From the NCBI RefSeq assembly GCF_042678385.1, contig NZ_JBHUDY010000001.1, positions 1,178,001 to 1,242,000 on the forward strand: a stretch of DNA of 64,000 nucleotides, read 5' to 3'. This stretch comes from Sphingomonas_B tabacisoli. Its GTDB lineage: Bacteria; Pseudomonadota; Alphaproteobacteria; Sphingomonadales; Sphingomonadaceae. The notes beneath the pieces were generated by a model. The model saw only the letters and a program-made list of their open reading frames with translations. It ran no database searches and was not told the origin of the DNA. Shown here piece after piece: positions 33,950-43,070 of this stretch; the stretch's first letter is position 1, and each line of letters begins with the position of its first letter. A program made the position numbers and the translations under genes.

Positions 33950-35142
33950 ATTCGCTTGCAGCGGCGGCGAGAGACAAGGCCGCGATCGTCGGCATAGGCG
34001 CCACCGAGTATTCGAAGGATTCGGGGCGGAGCGTGCTTTCGCTCGCCGTCGAGGCGTCGCGGGCCGCCATTCGCGATTCCGGCCTCGACATTTCCGAGAT
34101 CGACGGAATCGTCCGCTGCGACATGGACAACGTTCAGACGGCGGGCTTGGCCGCAGCGCTCGGCCTGCCGAACTTCTCATTCTGGGCAGACACCGGACCG
34201 GGCGGATCGGCGCCTTGCATGATGGTCAGTATCGCCGTGGCTGCGGTGCTGTCCGGTCAAGCTAAGGCCGTGCTGTGCTTCCGCTCCCTGAACGGTCGAT
34301 CCGAAGGGCGGCTGGGTTTGGGCGTCCCCGGCGCTTCGGGCGCGCGCGTCGGAGGACGCGGCACCTATGACGAATTCTTTTTGCCCTACGGCATGATCAC
34401 CGCAGGCCAGGCTTTCGCGATGATGGCCCATGAGCACATGACCGGCTTCGGGACCAAGCCCGAGCATCTGGGCGAGATCGCGTTGGCCTGCCGAGAGGCC
34501 GCCAATCAGACGCCTCACGCGCAGATGCATGATCGCACCTTGACTATGAACGACTATCTCGGCTCCCGAATGATCGCGTCCCCCCTGCGGCTGTTCGACT
34601 ATTGCCTGGAAACCGATGGCGCCTGCGCAATCATCGTCACTAGCACGGAGCGCGCGCGAGATCTGGCCAGTCCACTGGTGACGGTCTCCGGTACCGCCGG
34701 CGGGCGGCCGGTCGACATGCGCGTCGGGATGATGTTCCCGATCACCACACGCAACCGGATGTACGATCTCGGCTCGCGTTCGGCGGCTGAGGAACTCTAC
34801 CAGCGTGCGGGCATGGGGCCTTCGGACATCGATGTGGCGCAGTTCTACGATTGCTTCACGATCAGCGTCCTCGTTCAAATCGAGGCTTTCGGCTTTTGCG
34901 AACTGGGCGAGGGCGGGCCATTCGTCGCATCCGGCGCAATCAGGCGCAATGGCAGCCTGCCAATCAACACGGCCGGCGGGCATTTGTCCGAAGGCTATAT
35001 CCACGGCATGAACCACATCCTGGAGGCGGTGCGACAGGTGCGCGGGACTTCCGACTATCAGATAGAAGGAGCCGAGACCGCCCTGGCCACGTGCGGGCTG
35101 CTGCCCGTGGGCGCCGGTCTCATCGTGCGAAAGGGCGCGTGA
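33946..35142 (+). CDS. Ltp2-type thiolase-fold aldolase
   Basis: 398 residues of the Ltp2 subgroup. The GTG at 33946, overlapping the SDR stop by 4 nt, is preferred to an open but non-homologous upstream stretch. It has AAIVGIGATEYSKDSGR, DNVQTAGLAAALGLPN, NTAGGHLSEGYIHGMNHILEAVRQVRG and a terminal GLLPVGAGLIV. The last motifs match the subgroup that performs retro-aldol cleavage of steroid side-chain CoA esters together with a DUF35 domain protein, which is the next gene. Confidence 0.88.
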   Translation: MNSLAAAARDKAAIVGIGATEYSKDSGRSVLSLAVEASRAAIRDSGLDISEIDGIVRCDMDNVQTAGLAAALGLPNFSFWADTGPGGSAPCMMVSIAVAAVLSGQAKAVLCFRSLNGRSEGRLGLGVPGASGARVGGRGTYDEFFLPYGMITAGQAFAMMAHEHMTGFGTKPEHLGEIALACREAANQTPHAQMHDRTLTMNDYLGSRMIASPLRLFDYCLETDGACAIIVTSTERARDLASPLVTVSGTAGGRPVDMRVGMMFPITTRNRMYDLGSRSAAEELYQRAGMGPSDIDVAQFYDCFTISVLVQIEAFGFCELGEGGPFVASGAIRRNGSLPINTAGGHLSEGYIHGMNHILEAVRQVRGTSDYQIEGAETALATCGLLPVGAGLIVRKGA

Positions 35143-35540
35143 TGCTACCTGTGACCGACGACCGCGATACCGGTCCCTTCTTTGCCGCCGCTCGGGAAGG
35201 GCGCCTCGATTATTGTGCCTGCGAGCCCTGCGGCCGGGGCATCCATCCGCCCGCGGCCTATTGCCCCCATTGCGGCGAACGCACGAGTTGGAAAACGGCG
35301 TCCGGTCGGGGCAAGGTCTATGCGTTCGGCGAGGTGCACCACACCGTCAATGCTGCGTTCCCGGCGCCTTATACGGTCGTTCTGGTCGAACTGGCGGATC
35401 AGCCTGACGTCCGGCTCGTGGGTCATATGGCAGGGCTGGCCCGGATCGAAGTCGGGGAGGAGATGGAAGTCTTCTTCCAGGACGCGGGCGAGGGTGTGGT
35501 CCTGCCGCAATGGCGGCCATCCGGAGCGAAAATCAGCTAA
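35142..35540 (+). CDS. DUF35 zinc-ribbon/OB-fold partner of the Ltp2-type aldolase
   Basis: 132 residues whose ATG overlaps the aldolase stop by 1 nt (TGATG). It has a complete N-terminal zinc ribbon with two CxxC pairs (CEPC and CPHC), then the OB-fold (GKVYAFGEVHHTVNAAF, YTVVLVEL). In characterised systems such a protein binds Ltp2 and is needed for its activity. This is the zinc-bearing counterpart of the ribbon-less protein at 24802. Confidence 0.9.
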   Translation: MLPVTDDRDTGPFFAAAREGRLDYCACEPCGRGIHPPAAYCPHCGERTSWKTASGRGKVYAFGEVHHTVNAAFPAPYTVVLVELADQPDVRLVGHMAGLARIEVGEEMEVFFQDAGEGVVLPQWRPSGAKIS

Positions 35541-35654
35541 ATCGGTATGGCGCTGCGGCTTGCAAAGCGTTTTGCGCCTTTATCGATCGACTGTACATCT
35601 CACGGCCGACCCACCGCCCACGGGGCATTGGGTGGCCGCAGCGTTGCATGCAGT

Positions 35655-36662
35655 TTAACCTGCGGCATCGAGGTCCACGACCAACTTGCCGATCGCCGTG
35701 CGCCCGCCGAGTTTGGCGATCGCCTCGTGCGCGGAGTCGAACGCGAAGGTCTGCGTCACCTTAGGGCTTATCTTGCCGGCCTTCCAAAGATCGAAGAGTC
35801 GCTCAACATGGTTCGCATTTTCGTTCGGATTGGCGGCGGCCCAGGCGCCCCAGATAACGCCGCGGATGTCCGCGCTCTTCAACAGTGCGAGATTCAGCGG
35901 GATCGAGGGGATACCTGCGACAAACCCGACCACCAGATAGCGGCCGCCCCAGGCTAGAGCGCGCAGCGCAGGCTCGGCATAGTCGCCGCCGACGGGATCG
36001 AACACCACGTCGGCACCGGACTTGCCGAGAACCGCTTTGAACGCACTCCCCAGTTCCTTCGATTGGTCTCGATCCAGCTTGCCGGATGGGTAGATGACCG
36101 TCTCGTCGGCGCCGGCAGACCTCGCCGCGGCCGCCTTTTCTTCGGAGGACACCGCCGCGACGACCCGCGCGCCGAATGCCTTGCCCAGCTTGATCGCGGC
36201 GAGGCCGACTCCACCAGCTGCGCCGAGCACCAGCAGGGTTTCGTTGGCGCGGATCGCCGCGCGATCGACCAGTGCATGGATGACGGTGCCGTAGGTGATC
36301 AAAAGCGCCGCGCCTTCCACGAAACTACGTTCCTCCGGCAGTCGAAAGAGGCTGCCGCCATCTATGGCGATCCGATCAGCAAGACCATTATAGCCAGGCA
36401 CCGCGACGACGCGATCACCAGGCTTCCAGCGCGCCTCGCCTTCGCCCACACTTTCGACCACCCCCGCAATCTCCCCTCCGGGCGCGAAGGGCCGCGGAGG
36501 CTTGAACTGATATTTGTCCTCGATCACCAGCACATCGGGGTAGTTGATCGCGCACGCCTTGACGCCGACGATGACCTGGCCTGGACCGGCGGCCGGCTCA
36601 GGTGCGTCCGAGATGACGAGGGTTTCGGGGCCGCCGGCAGCGTTGGAAAGCAGGGCTCGCAA
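35655..36662 (-). CDS. NADPH:quinone oxidoreductase-like MDR enzyme
   Basis: 335 residues starting at the TTG at 36662. It is chosen because AGGAGG lies 6 nt before it and family homology begins there (RALLSNAAGGPETL); upstream ATG codons lack a ribosome site. It has PGGEIAGVVESVG, GDRVVAVPGYNGLADR, the cofactor loop VLGAAGGVGLAAIKLGKAFGARVVAAVSS and DVVFDPVGGDYAEPAL. It probably reduces an enone or quinone. It is divergent from the TonB receptor gene. Confidence 0.88.
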   Translation of the reverse strand: MRALLSNAAGGPETLVISDAPEPAAGPGQVIVGVKACAINYPDVLVIEDKYQFKPPRPFAPGGEIAGVVESVGEGEARWKPGDRVVAVPGYNGLADRIAIDGGSLFRLPEERSFVEGAALLITYGTVIHALVDRAAIRANETLLVLGAAGGVGLAAIKLGKAFGARVVAAVSSEEKAAAARSAGADETVIYPSGKLDRDQSKELGSAFKAVLGKSGADVVFDPVGGDYAEPALRALAWGGRYLVVGFVAGIPSIPLNLALLKSADIRGVIWGAWAAANPNENANHVERLFDLWKAGKISPKVTQTFAFDSAHEAIAKLGGRTAIGKLVVDLDAAG

Positions 36663-36767
36663 GGGTAACCTCCTGATGAACGGGAATGGATCCGAACGAT
36701 GCTCCCTCACGCGGACAGCCATCGAGCCATATTTCGGTCCGTCCTAAGCCCTCGAAGGTCAACTGAC

Positions 36768-36812
36768 GCAAAAGCTAGGAATTGCTGCACCGCCAGTTAA
36801 GCAAAACGCTAG
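36768..36812. promoter_or_regulatory. Two GCAAAA(C)GCTAG repeats upstream of the TonB receptor
   Basis: GCAAAAGCTAGG at 36768-36779 and GCAAAACGCTAG at 36801-36812 are direct repeats 33 bp apart, about three helical turns. They lie in the divergent promoter region of the reductase and TonB receptor genes. The GCTAG core recurs upstream of other operons in this region. Confidence 0.45.
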
Positions 36813-36895
36813 TGTTCGGCACGCCCTCCACGCCGTAGCGTCCGGCAAGCCAATATTAGGCCGCGAAGATAGCGCAGCCATCAAGGGAGAGCCGA

Positions 36896-39367
36896 ATGTT
36901 CCTGTCAAAAGCGCGGTTACTTTCAGGCGTGTCTTCAGGGCCGCTCTGGCCACTCGTGCTGCTTGCATCAGCACTCCCTGCGTCGGCCCATGCGCAGACC
37001 CAGCCGGATCCCGCGGCGGCTGAACCCGCAGTCGCCACCCGCGCGGACGGCGAAGATATCATCGTCAGCGCGCGCAGACGCAATGAGCGTTTGCTCGATG
37101 TGCCGGTCGCGGCCACCGGCGTCACCGTGACTGAAATCCGCCAGTATAACATTGCCTCCGTTGCGGACATTAAGCTAGCCGCGCCGCAGATCTCGTTCGA
37201 TCGCGGTTTTACGGGTGGGGGCGCATCGATCTCTTTACGCGGCGTCAGTACTCAAAGCCTCGATGGGGGCCTCGAACAGTCCGTTCTGGTCGATCTGGAC
37301 GGGCTCCCAACCAGCCGGGGACGCCTCATCAGCGACGGCTTGTTCGACGTTGCTACCATCGAAGTGCTTAAAGGACCGCAAGCGCTATTTTTCGGAAAGA
37401 ACACGCCAGGCGGGGTGGTGTCGATCAAGTCGGCCGATCCGGGCAAGGAGGTCTCCGGGTTCATGCGTGCGGGTTACGAATTCCACGCGCAAACGGCGCA
37501 GTTCGAAGGCGCGATTGGCGGGCCGATCAGTGACACTGTGGGCGCCCGCATTGCTACCTATTACAGCAGTCGCCAAGGGTACATTCATAATCAGGACCGA
37601 GGCCGCATCGATCCTTTCAGGACGGCCCGCTTGCCAGTAGACACCGGTGGAACAGTATTGCCGCCGGCACCCCGTTTGCTGGGCGCCGAACGCCGGTTCG
37701 GGGTGAGAGGCACGCTTCGGTACGAGAATGGCGACAAGTTCGACGCAACGCTCAAGCTGCTCTATTCGAGCTATGTCGGCCAAGGCATGCCTAGCCTCAG
37801 TGAGGTTATGGCATGTCCCGGGGGGCGAACCCAGCCGGTCACGTCGATCGGCGGCGTCACCGTCGTAGACCCGACCGGCGACTGCAAGCTCAACGATCGA
37901 GTATCCAACGGAGCGCCGCCCCCCGATGTCATCGCGGCGTGGCCCGAAGTCCGTAATCATGGGAACGGAGAAACGTACTCGCGGAACCGCTCCTTTGTTC
38001 CAACTCTGAACATCAACTACAAGCTCGCCGACGACATCAGCATGACCTCGGTCACTGGACTCTACAAATATGATTACGTCAGCCAAGGTAACGCCGACGC
38101 AACATCGACCGCCTATTTCTGGTCATATAGCAACGAAAAAAATAAAAGCTTTGTCCAGGAGGTGAGAGTTCTTTCATCATTCGATGGTCCTTTCAATTTC
38201 ACACTTGGCGGACTTTATGCTCACGATGATCGCACTGCCTTAATCGGCGCGATGAATGGTCCGGCTGCACGGGATCCGGCCACTGGCAAGTTTAATTCAC
38301 ATGATAATCGGCAGGAAAATACGGCGAATACCTTTTCAGTATTCGCCCAGGCTTCGTTCAAGCCGATCGACACGTTGGAGATTTCCGGCGGCGCGCGCTA
38401 CACTCATGAACGCAAGACCGTCGCGGTGCAGAACACCTTCGTCAATCAGAACGTTGCGGCGTCCTATCTGCCGATGGGCAAGGTCGTGAGCGGCCGGCGG
38501 TCTCAGTCGAATGTGTCACCCGAAGCCACGATCAGTTGGCACGCGACACCCGAAGTGATGGTCTATGGGGCCTACAAGACCGGGTATCTGTCGGGAGGCT
38601 TTTCCAACCCCGGCACCCTGACTCCGACGATCAGCGTGCCCTCGCTGAGCTTTGATGCCGAAAAGGTCAAAGGCTTCGAGGGTGGGGTGAAGTTCGATCT
38701 CTTCGACCGCGCCTTCAGCGGTTCCCTGATCGGCTACCGCTATCACTATAAGGGGCTGCAGCTAACCGGTTTTGACATTACCGCATCTCCTCCTCAGTTC
38801 CGGACCCAGAACGCCGCCAGCACCCTGGTCCAGGGCGTTGAGTTTGAAACAACTGTCCGGCCGGCCGAGGGGCTCGCCATTCGAGGAAGCGTATTTTATA
38901 ACGACGCTCACTTCGAGTCCTTCCCCGCCGCGCAATGTTACGCGGGCCAGACGGCGGCACTGGGCTGCAATGTGACGCTTCCCGGAACCGCTACTCGGCT
39001 TCAAGACTTGAGCGGCAAGGACGTGTACCGTTCCCCGGACTGGATTTGGTCATTGGGGGGCACCTACGATTTCGGCCTGGGTTCGGGCTACTCGGCGCAA
39101 CTCAACGCGAACGTTCAGCATACATCATCGTTCTACGCGTCTCTGGGTCTCAATCCCACCAGCTTCCAGAAAGGCTATAAGCTCGTAAATGCTGGGGCGC
39201 GTCTAAGGCTGCCCGGCGATCGCTGGACCTTCGCAATCATCGGCCGCAACCTGACAAACAGTCGTTACGCGACGATCGGCGTCGATAAGCCTGGCGGCTT
39301 AGGAGAGACGTTTACAGTTGCTGGCGAACCGCGAAGCGTGTTTGCGCAAATCGAGTACGCATTCTGA
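36896..39367 (+). CDS. TonB-dependent receptor
   Basis: An 823-residue outer-membrane receptor starting at the ATG at 36896 behind AGGGAGAG. The signal peptide ends SAHAQ. The TonB box region is EDIIVSARRR, followed by the plug domain (LDVPVAATGVTV, SISLRGVSTQSLD, VEVLKGPQALFFGKNTPGGVV) and a 22-strand-type barrel ending in IEYAF. The context suggests uptake of the hydrophobic substrate of the catabolic region rather than a siderophore. Confidence 0.93.
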   Translation: MFLSKARLLSGVSSGPLWPLVLLASALPASAHAQTQPDPAAAEPAVATRADGEDIIVSARRRNERLLDVPVAATGVTVTEIRQYNIASVADIKLAAPQISFDRGFTGGGASISLRGVSTQSLDGGLEQSVLVDLDGLPTSRGRLISDGLFDVATIEVLKGPQALFFGKNTPGGVVSIKSADPGKEVSGFMRAGYEFHAQTAQFEGAIGGPISDTVGARIATYYSSRQGYIHNQDRGRIDPFRTARLPVDTGGTVLPPAPRLLGAERRFGVRGTLRYENGDKFDATLKLLYSSYVGQGMPSLSEVMACPGGRTQPVTSIGGVTVVDPTGDCKLNDRVSNGAPPPDVIAAWPEVRNHGNGETYSRNRSFVPTLNINYKLADDISMTSVTGLYKYDYVSQGNADATSTAYFWSYSNEKNKSFVQEVRVLSSFDGPFNFTLGGLYAHDDRTALIGAMNGPAARDPATGKFNSHDNRQENTANTFSVFAQASFKPIDTLEISGGARYTHERKTVAVQNTFVNQNVAASYLPMGKVVSGRRSQSNVSPEATISWHATPEVMVYGAYKTGYLSGGFSNPGTLTPTISVPSLSFDAEKVKGFEGGVKFDLFDRAFSGSLIGYRYHYKGLQLTGFDITASPPQFRTQNAASTLVQGVEFETTVRPAEGLAIRGSVFYNDAHFESFPAAQCYAGQTAALGCNVTLPGTATRLQDLSGKDVYRSPDWIWSLGGTYDFGLGSGYSAQLNANVQHTSSFYASLGLNPTSFQKGYKLVNAGARLRLPGDRWTFAIIGRNLTNSRYATIGVDKPGGLGETFTVAGEPRSVFAQIEYAF

Positions 39368-39475
39368 CTAGGCACGCTGACGCGCGCTTGCCGATGATTG
39401 ATTGTCCGCGTGTTACGGCACTCCCTGCCGGACAGGCGGCCGGTCGGCGGTTTAAAGTGAAGGGCTGGTAAGTCG

Positions 39476-41074
39476 GTGGAACGGCCGCATTATATCGTTG
39501 TCGGCGCGGGGTCGTCAGGGGCCGTGCTCGCCAATCGACTTTCTGCGTCGCCGGGCACAAGCGTCGTCTTACTGGAAGCCGGCCGGCGGCCGGATCACGC
39601 CTTGATCCGAATGCCCAAAGGCTTCGCAAAGCTCACCGGCCGGCCCGACATGGCGTGGCATTACACCACGGAAGCGCAGGCCCATCGCGGCCGCGGGCCG
39701 GAGCTTTGGCCGCGCGGCAAGACCCTCGGCGGATCGAGCGCCATCAACGGCATGATCTATATCCGGGGCCAAGCCGCGGATTACGAGGCCTGGGAGGCGT
39801 TGGGCAATCCTGGCTGGGGCTGGGGTGAGATGCTGCGCTGCTTCCGCGCCATGGAGGATTTCCGCGGCCCGGCAAGCGACGCGCACGGCAAGGGCGGGCC
39901 GCTGGCCGTGACGCCTGGCCATTTCCGCTATGATCTGGCCGACCGCATCATCGACGCCGGCGTCCAAGCTGGGCTGCCACGCACGACGGACTTCAACTCC
40001 GGGGACCAGGAAGGTGTCGGCTATTACGATCACACCATTCGCGATGGTCGCCGCGAAAGCTCTGCTGCCGCGTTCCTGAAGCCGATCAAGGCGCGGCCGA
40101 ACCTGCGGATCGTGCAGAACGCCCTGGTCGACCGGATCATCGTGGAGGACGGCCGAGCGGTGGGCGTTTCGGCGCGTATCGATGGAGAACCGGTCGAGCT
40201 TCGCTGCACGGGCGAAGTCGTCGTCGCAGCCGGCGCGCTGCAATCGCCGAAGCTCCTGCAGCTGTCAGGTATCGGTTCGGGCGCGTTGCTGCAGCACCTT
40301 GGCATCCCGATCGTCCGGGACTGCGCCGCCGTCGGCCAACACATGCTCGAGCATGTGGGGATGGCGGTGAACTTCCGAATCCGCGTTCCGGGCAACAACC
40401 GACTCCTGCGCGGAGTGGGCTTGGCCGGTAGTGTGCTCCAATATGGGCTTGCGCGCCGCGGAATCCTCAGCACCGGGCCGTTTGAGGTGGGCGCATTCGG
40501 GCGGTCGCGCCCGGAGGTGGACCGACCGGACTTTCAGTTGTTCCTGGCACCAATCAGCATGGCGCCGGTGGGACCGGGCACCTACGTCGGCGGGGTCGAG
40601 AAGCTGCCGGGGCTCACCGCCGCCGCCTATAACGTTCGGCCGACAAGCGAGGGTCATGTCACCATTACCTCGCCCGATCCGGACGCGCCGTTGCGCATCC
40701 AGCCCAACTCGCTGGCGTCGGCGGAGGACCGCAGCACCGCCATCGGAATGATGAAATTCGTCCGGCACATGATGGCCATGCCGGCGCTCAGGGAGGTTGT
40801 CGGACCCGAAACCGAGGCGACTGCCTCCGCCCAATCGGACGAGGAGCTGGAAAGGCTTCTCAATGTCAACGCCCGCTGCGGTAATCACGCGACCGGCACT
40901 TGCCGCATGGGCCCAGGACAGGACGCGGTTCTCGATCCGCAGCTGCGCGTTCGCGGCATCGAAGGGCTGCGGGTGGCCGACCTTTCGTCGATGCCAATCA
41001 TTCCGTCCGGGAACACTAACGCGCCGGCCATGGCACTGGGCTGGCGTGCCGCCGAGATCATCCTAAAGGGCTGA
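39476..41074 (+). CDS. GMC-family FAD alcohol dehydrogenase (choline dehydrogenase-like)
   Basis: 532 residues starting at a GTG at 39476. The FAD loop VVGAGSSGAVLANRLS, GKTLGGSSAINGMIYIRG, the second GMC signature GALQSPKLLQLSGIG and the C-terminal HATGTCRMG and NTNAPAMALG motifs are all present. It oxidises an alcohol to aldehyde or ketone. It follows the TonB receptor and precedes a thiolase and a DUF2889 gene in one probable operon. Confidence 0.92.
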   Translation: MERPHYIVVGAGSSGAVLANRLSASPGTSVVLLEAGRRPDHALIRMPKGFAKLTGRPDMAWHYTTEAQAHRGRGPELWPRGKTLGGSSAINGMIYIRGQAADYEAWEALGNPGWGWGEMLRCFRAMEDFRGPASDAHGKGGPLAVTPGHFRYDLADRIIDAGVQAGLPRTTDFNSGDQEGVGYYDHTIRDGRRESSAAAFLKPIKARPNLRIVQNALVDRIIVEDGRAVGVSARIDGEPVELRCTGEVVVAAGALQSPKLLQLSGIGSGALLQHLGIPIVRDCAAVGQHMLEHVGMAVNFRIRVPGNNRLLRGVGLAGSVLQYGLARRGILSTGPFEVGAFGRSRPEVDRPDFQLFLAPISMAPVGPGTYVGGVEKLPGLTAAAYNVRPTSEGHVTITSPDPDAPLRIQPNSLASAEDRSTAIGMMKFVRHMMAMPALREVVGPETEATASAQSDEELERLLNVNARCGNHATGTCRMGPGQDAVLDPQLRVRGIEGLRVADLSSMPIIPSGNTNAPAMALGWRAAEIILKG

Positions 41075-41108
41075 CGCCCCTACGCTTACGCAATCAAGGA
41101 ACAGCACC

Positions 41109-42269
41109 ATGGCACAAGCTTACATTGTCGACGCCTTGCGCACTGCGGGTGGCCGCCGGGGTGGCAAGCTTGCCGACTGGCACCCGGCCGATCTTGGCGG
41201 GCTGGTCCTGGATCGTCTCGTGCAGCGAACGGGCGTCGATCCGAGCCGGATCGAGGACGTAATCATGGGCTGCGTACTCCAGGTCGGCGAACAGGCCTTT
41301 CAGGTCGGCCGCAACGCCGTTCTGGCCTCGAGTTTGCCGGAGTCCGTTCCGGCCGTCACCATCGATCGACAGTGCGGCTCGTCGCAGCAGGCGCTGCAGT
41401 TCGCCGCCCAAGCCGTGCTGTCGGGCACGCAAGACATCGTTATTGCCGCAGGCGTCGAAAGCATGACTCGGGTCGCGATGGGCAGCCCCGTCACGCTTGC
41501 GGCAAAGGCCGGTATGGGGGTGGGCCCGATCAGCGACCGCATCGAGCAGCGCTATGGCCGGAGGGAGTTCAGCCAGTTCGATGGCGCCGAGGCGATCGCC
41601 GTGAAGCACGACCTCGATCGCGAGACCTTGGACGCATTTTCGCTGGAAAGTCACCGCCGCGCGGCGCAGGCACGCAATGCCGGCGCTTTCGTGGCAGAGA
41701 TTGTGCCCGTGCCGATCGAGACCGGAGAGCATGTCCATGACGAGGGGATTCGAGATGACGCGACTCTCGAGGGCATAGCGGGAGTCAAGCTGCTGCGCGA
41801 AGGAGGGCGCCTCAGTGCCGCTTCGGCTAGCCAAATTTGCGACGGAGCCTCAGCTGCGCTGATCGTCAGCGAGCGTGCGCTGAAGGATCACGGCCTGACG
41901 CCCATCGCCCGGATCGACGGCTTCTGCGTTACCGCCGGCGATCCGGTGATCATGCTGGAAGAGCCGATCGCCGCCACGCGGCGTGTTCTCGACCGGGAGG
42001 GCCGTAAGATGGGCGACATTGATCTGTTCGAAGTGAACGAGGCCTTCGCTTCGATCCCACTCGCTTGGGCAAAGGCGCTCGACGCCGACCTTGGTCGAGT
42101 GAACATCAATGGCGGATCAATTGCCCTTGGCCATCCGCTAGGGGCGACGGGCGTGAAACTCATGGCGACTCTCGTCCACGCGCTGCGCGCCCGAGGCGGG
42201 CGATTCGGACTACAGACCATGTGCGAAGGCGGAGGTATTGCAAACGCGATGATTGTCGAAGCTTTGTGA
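41109..42269 (+). CDS. Thiolase (acetyl-CoA acyltransferase)
   Basis: A 386-residue thiolase with the complete catalytic set: nucleophile in DRQCGSSQQAL, NEAFASIPLAW, GGSIALGHPLGATG and the acid Cys in MCEGGGIANA. It begins 34 nt after the GMC gene behind AAGGAA. It probably performs the thiolytic step that follows the hydratase/dehydrogenase at 49753. Its 3' end lies a few bases before the DUF2889 gene. Confidence 0.93.
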   Translation: MAQAYIVDALRTAGGRRGGKLADWHPADLGGLVLDRLVQRTGVDPSRIEDVIMGCVLQVGEQAFQVGRNAVLASSLPESVPAVTIDRQCGSSQQALQFAAQAVLSGTQDIVIAAGVESMTRVAMGSPVTLAAKAGMGVGPISDRIEQRYGRREFSQFDGAEAIAVKHDLDRETLDAFSLESHRRAAQARNAGAFVAEIVPVPIETGEHVHDEGIRDDATLEGIAGVKLLREGGRLSAASASQICDGASAALIVSERALKDHGLTPIARIDGFCVTAGDPVIMLEEPIAATRRVLDREGRKMGDIDLFEVNEAFASIPLAWAKALDADLGRVNINGGSIALGHPLGATGVKLMATLVHALRARGGRFGLQTMCEGGGIANAMIVEAL

Positions 42270-42276
42270 CGCGCAG

Positions 42277-43044
42277 GTGAGAGCGCTCAAGACATACCGC
42301 CGGAACCCGGACTATGGTTCCGGCGCCTTCCGCCGCCGCATCCGCCTGATCCATCGCGCCGGTGCCGTGCTCGGCATGCTCGATGACAACAACCATGCGA
42401 TTTGGGTGAGGCTTCGCCACGCCGAGGGCGCAATCACCGCGATCTCCGGTGGGTTTCATCGCTGGCCCACGACCGGTTGCGTCGATGCCGAGATCCCCCT
42501 TCAGAGCCTGGTCGGGATGAGCGCCGCGACGCCGTTAAGCGAGCTGTACCATGGCCTGCCTCTGCTGAACTGCACCCACATGTTCGACCTTGCGGTCATG
42601 ACAATGCGCCATGCCGGACGGCCGGAGGGACGGCGTGTATGGGACGCAGTGGTGCCGGACGCGCCTCAAGATGCCCTGGTGGCGTCGGTCGAGCTCGACG
42701 GCGCACTGGTTCATCGGTGGAAGTTGAGTGGCGACATCATTATGGAGCCTGCCGCGCTCGCAGGGCAGAGTGTCGTCCGCAGGTTCCTGCCCTGGGCGCA
42801 GGCGCACTTTACCGGCGATGCCCTCGAAGGCGCGCTGATGCTGCGCATGGCCGTGTTCGTATCCCTCGCCCGGCGCTATGTGACCGACGACCGCGACCGT
42901 CCGCTGGCGGACTTTCCTGAACGGCACGGAGTTTGCCACGCTTATTCCAGCCCGCGGTTCGAGCGATCCATCCAGCGTGCGGGAGCCGTGGTCGATCAAA
43001 GCAACGGCGTGGTGGAGCAGCCCGAACCCCGGTTTAGCTGGTAG
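42277..43044 (+). CDS. DUF2889-family protein
   Basis: 255 residues if it starts at the GTG at 42277; a TTG eight codons upstream would overlap the thiolase gene. The pattern YRRNPDYGSGAFRRRIRLIHRAGAVLG, DCEIPL-like (VDAEIPLQSLVG) and LNCTHMFDLAVM fits DUF2889 as known to me. Such genes recur beside aromatic or steroid CoA catabolism, but the biochemical role is not established. No signal peptide or membrane segment is visible. Confidence 0.75.
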   Translation: MRALKTYRRNPDYGSGAFRRRIRLIHRAGAVLGMLDDNNHAIWVRLRHAEGAITAISGGFHRWPTTGCVDAEIPLQSLVGMSAATPLSELYHGLPLLNCTHMFDLAVMTMRHAGRPEGRRVWDAVVPDAPQDALVASVELDGALVHRWKLSGDIIMEPAALAGQSVVRRFLPWAQAHFTGDALEGALMLRMAVFVSLARRYVTDDRDRPLADFPERHGVCHAYSSPRFERSIQRAGAVVDQSNGVVEQPEPRFSW

Positions 43045-43047
43045 CCC

Positions 43048-43070
43048 GCTCAGGCAGGTAGTTCCTGAGC
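43048..43070. terminator. Possible bidirectional terminator hairpin
   Basis: A 7-bp stem GCTCAGG/CCTGAGC with a 9-nt loop lies between the converging DUF2889 and MFS genes and overlaps the MFS stop region. No T-run follows, so termination strength is uncertain. Confidence 0.4.
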
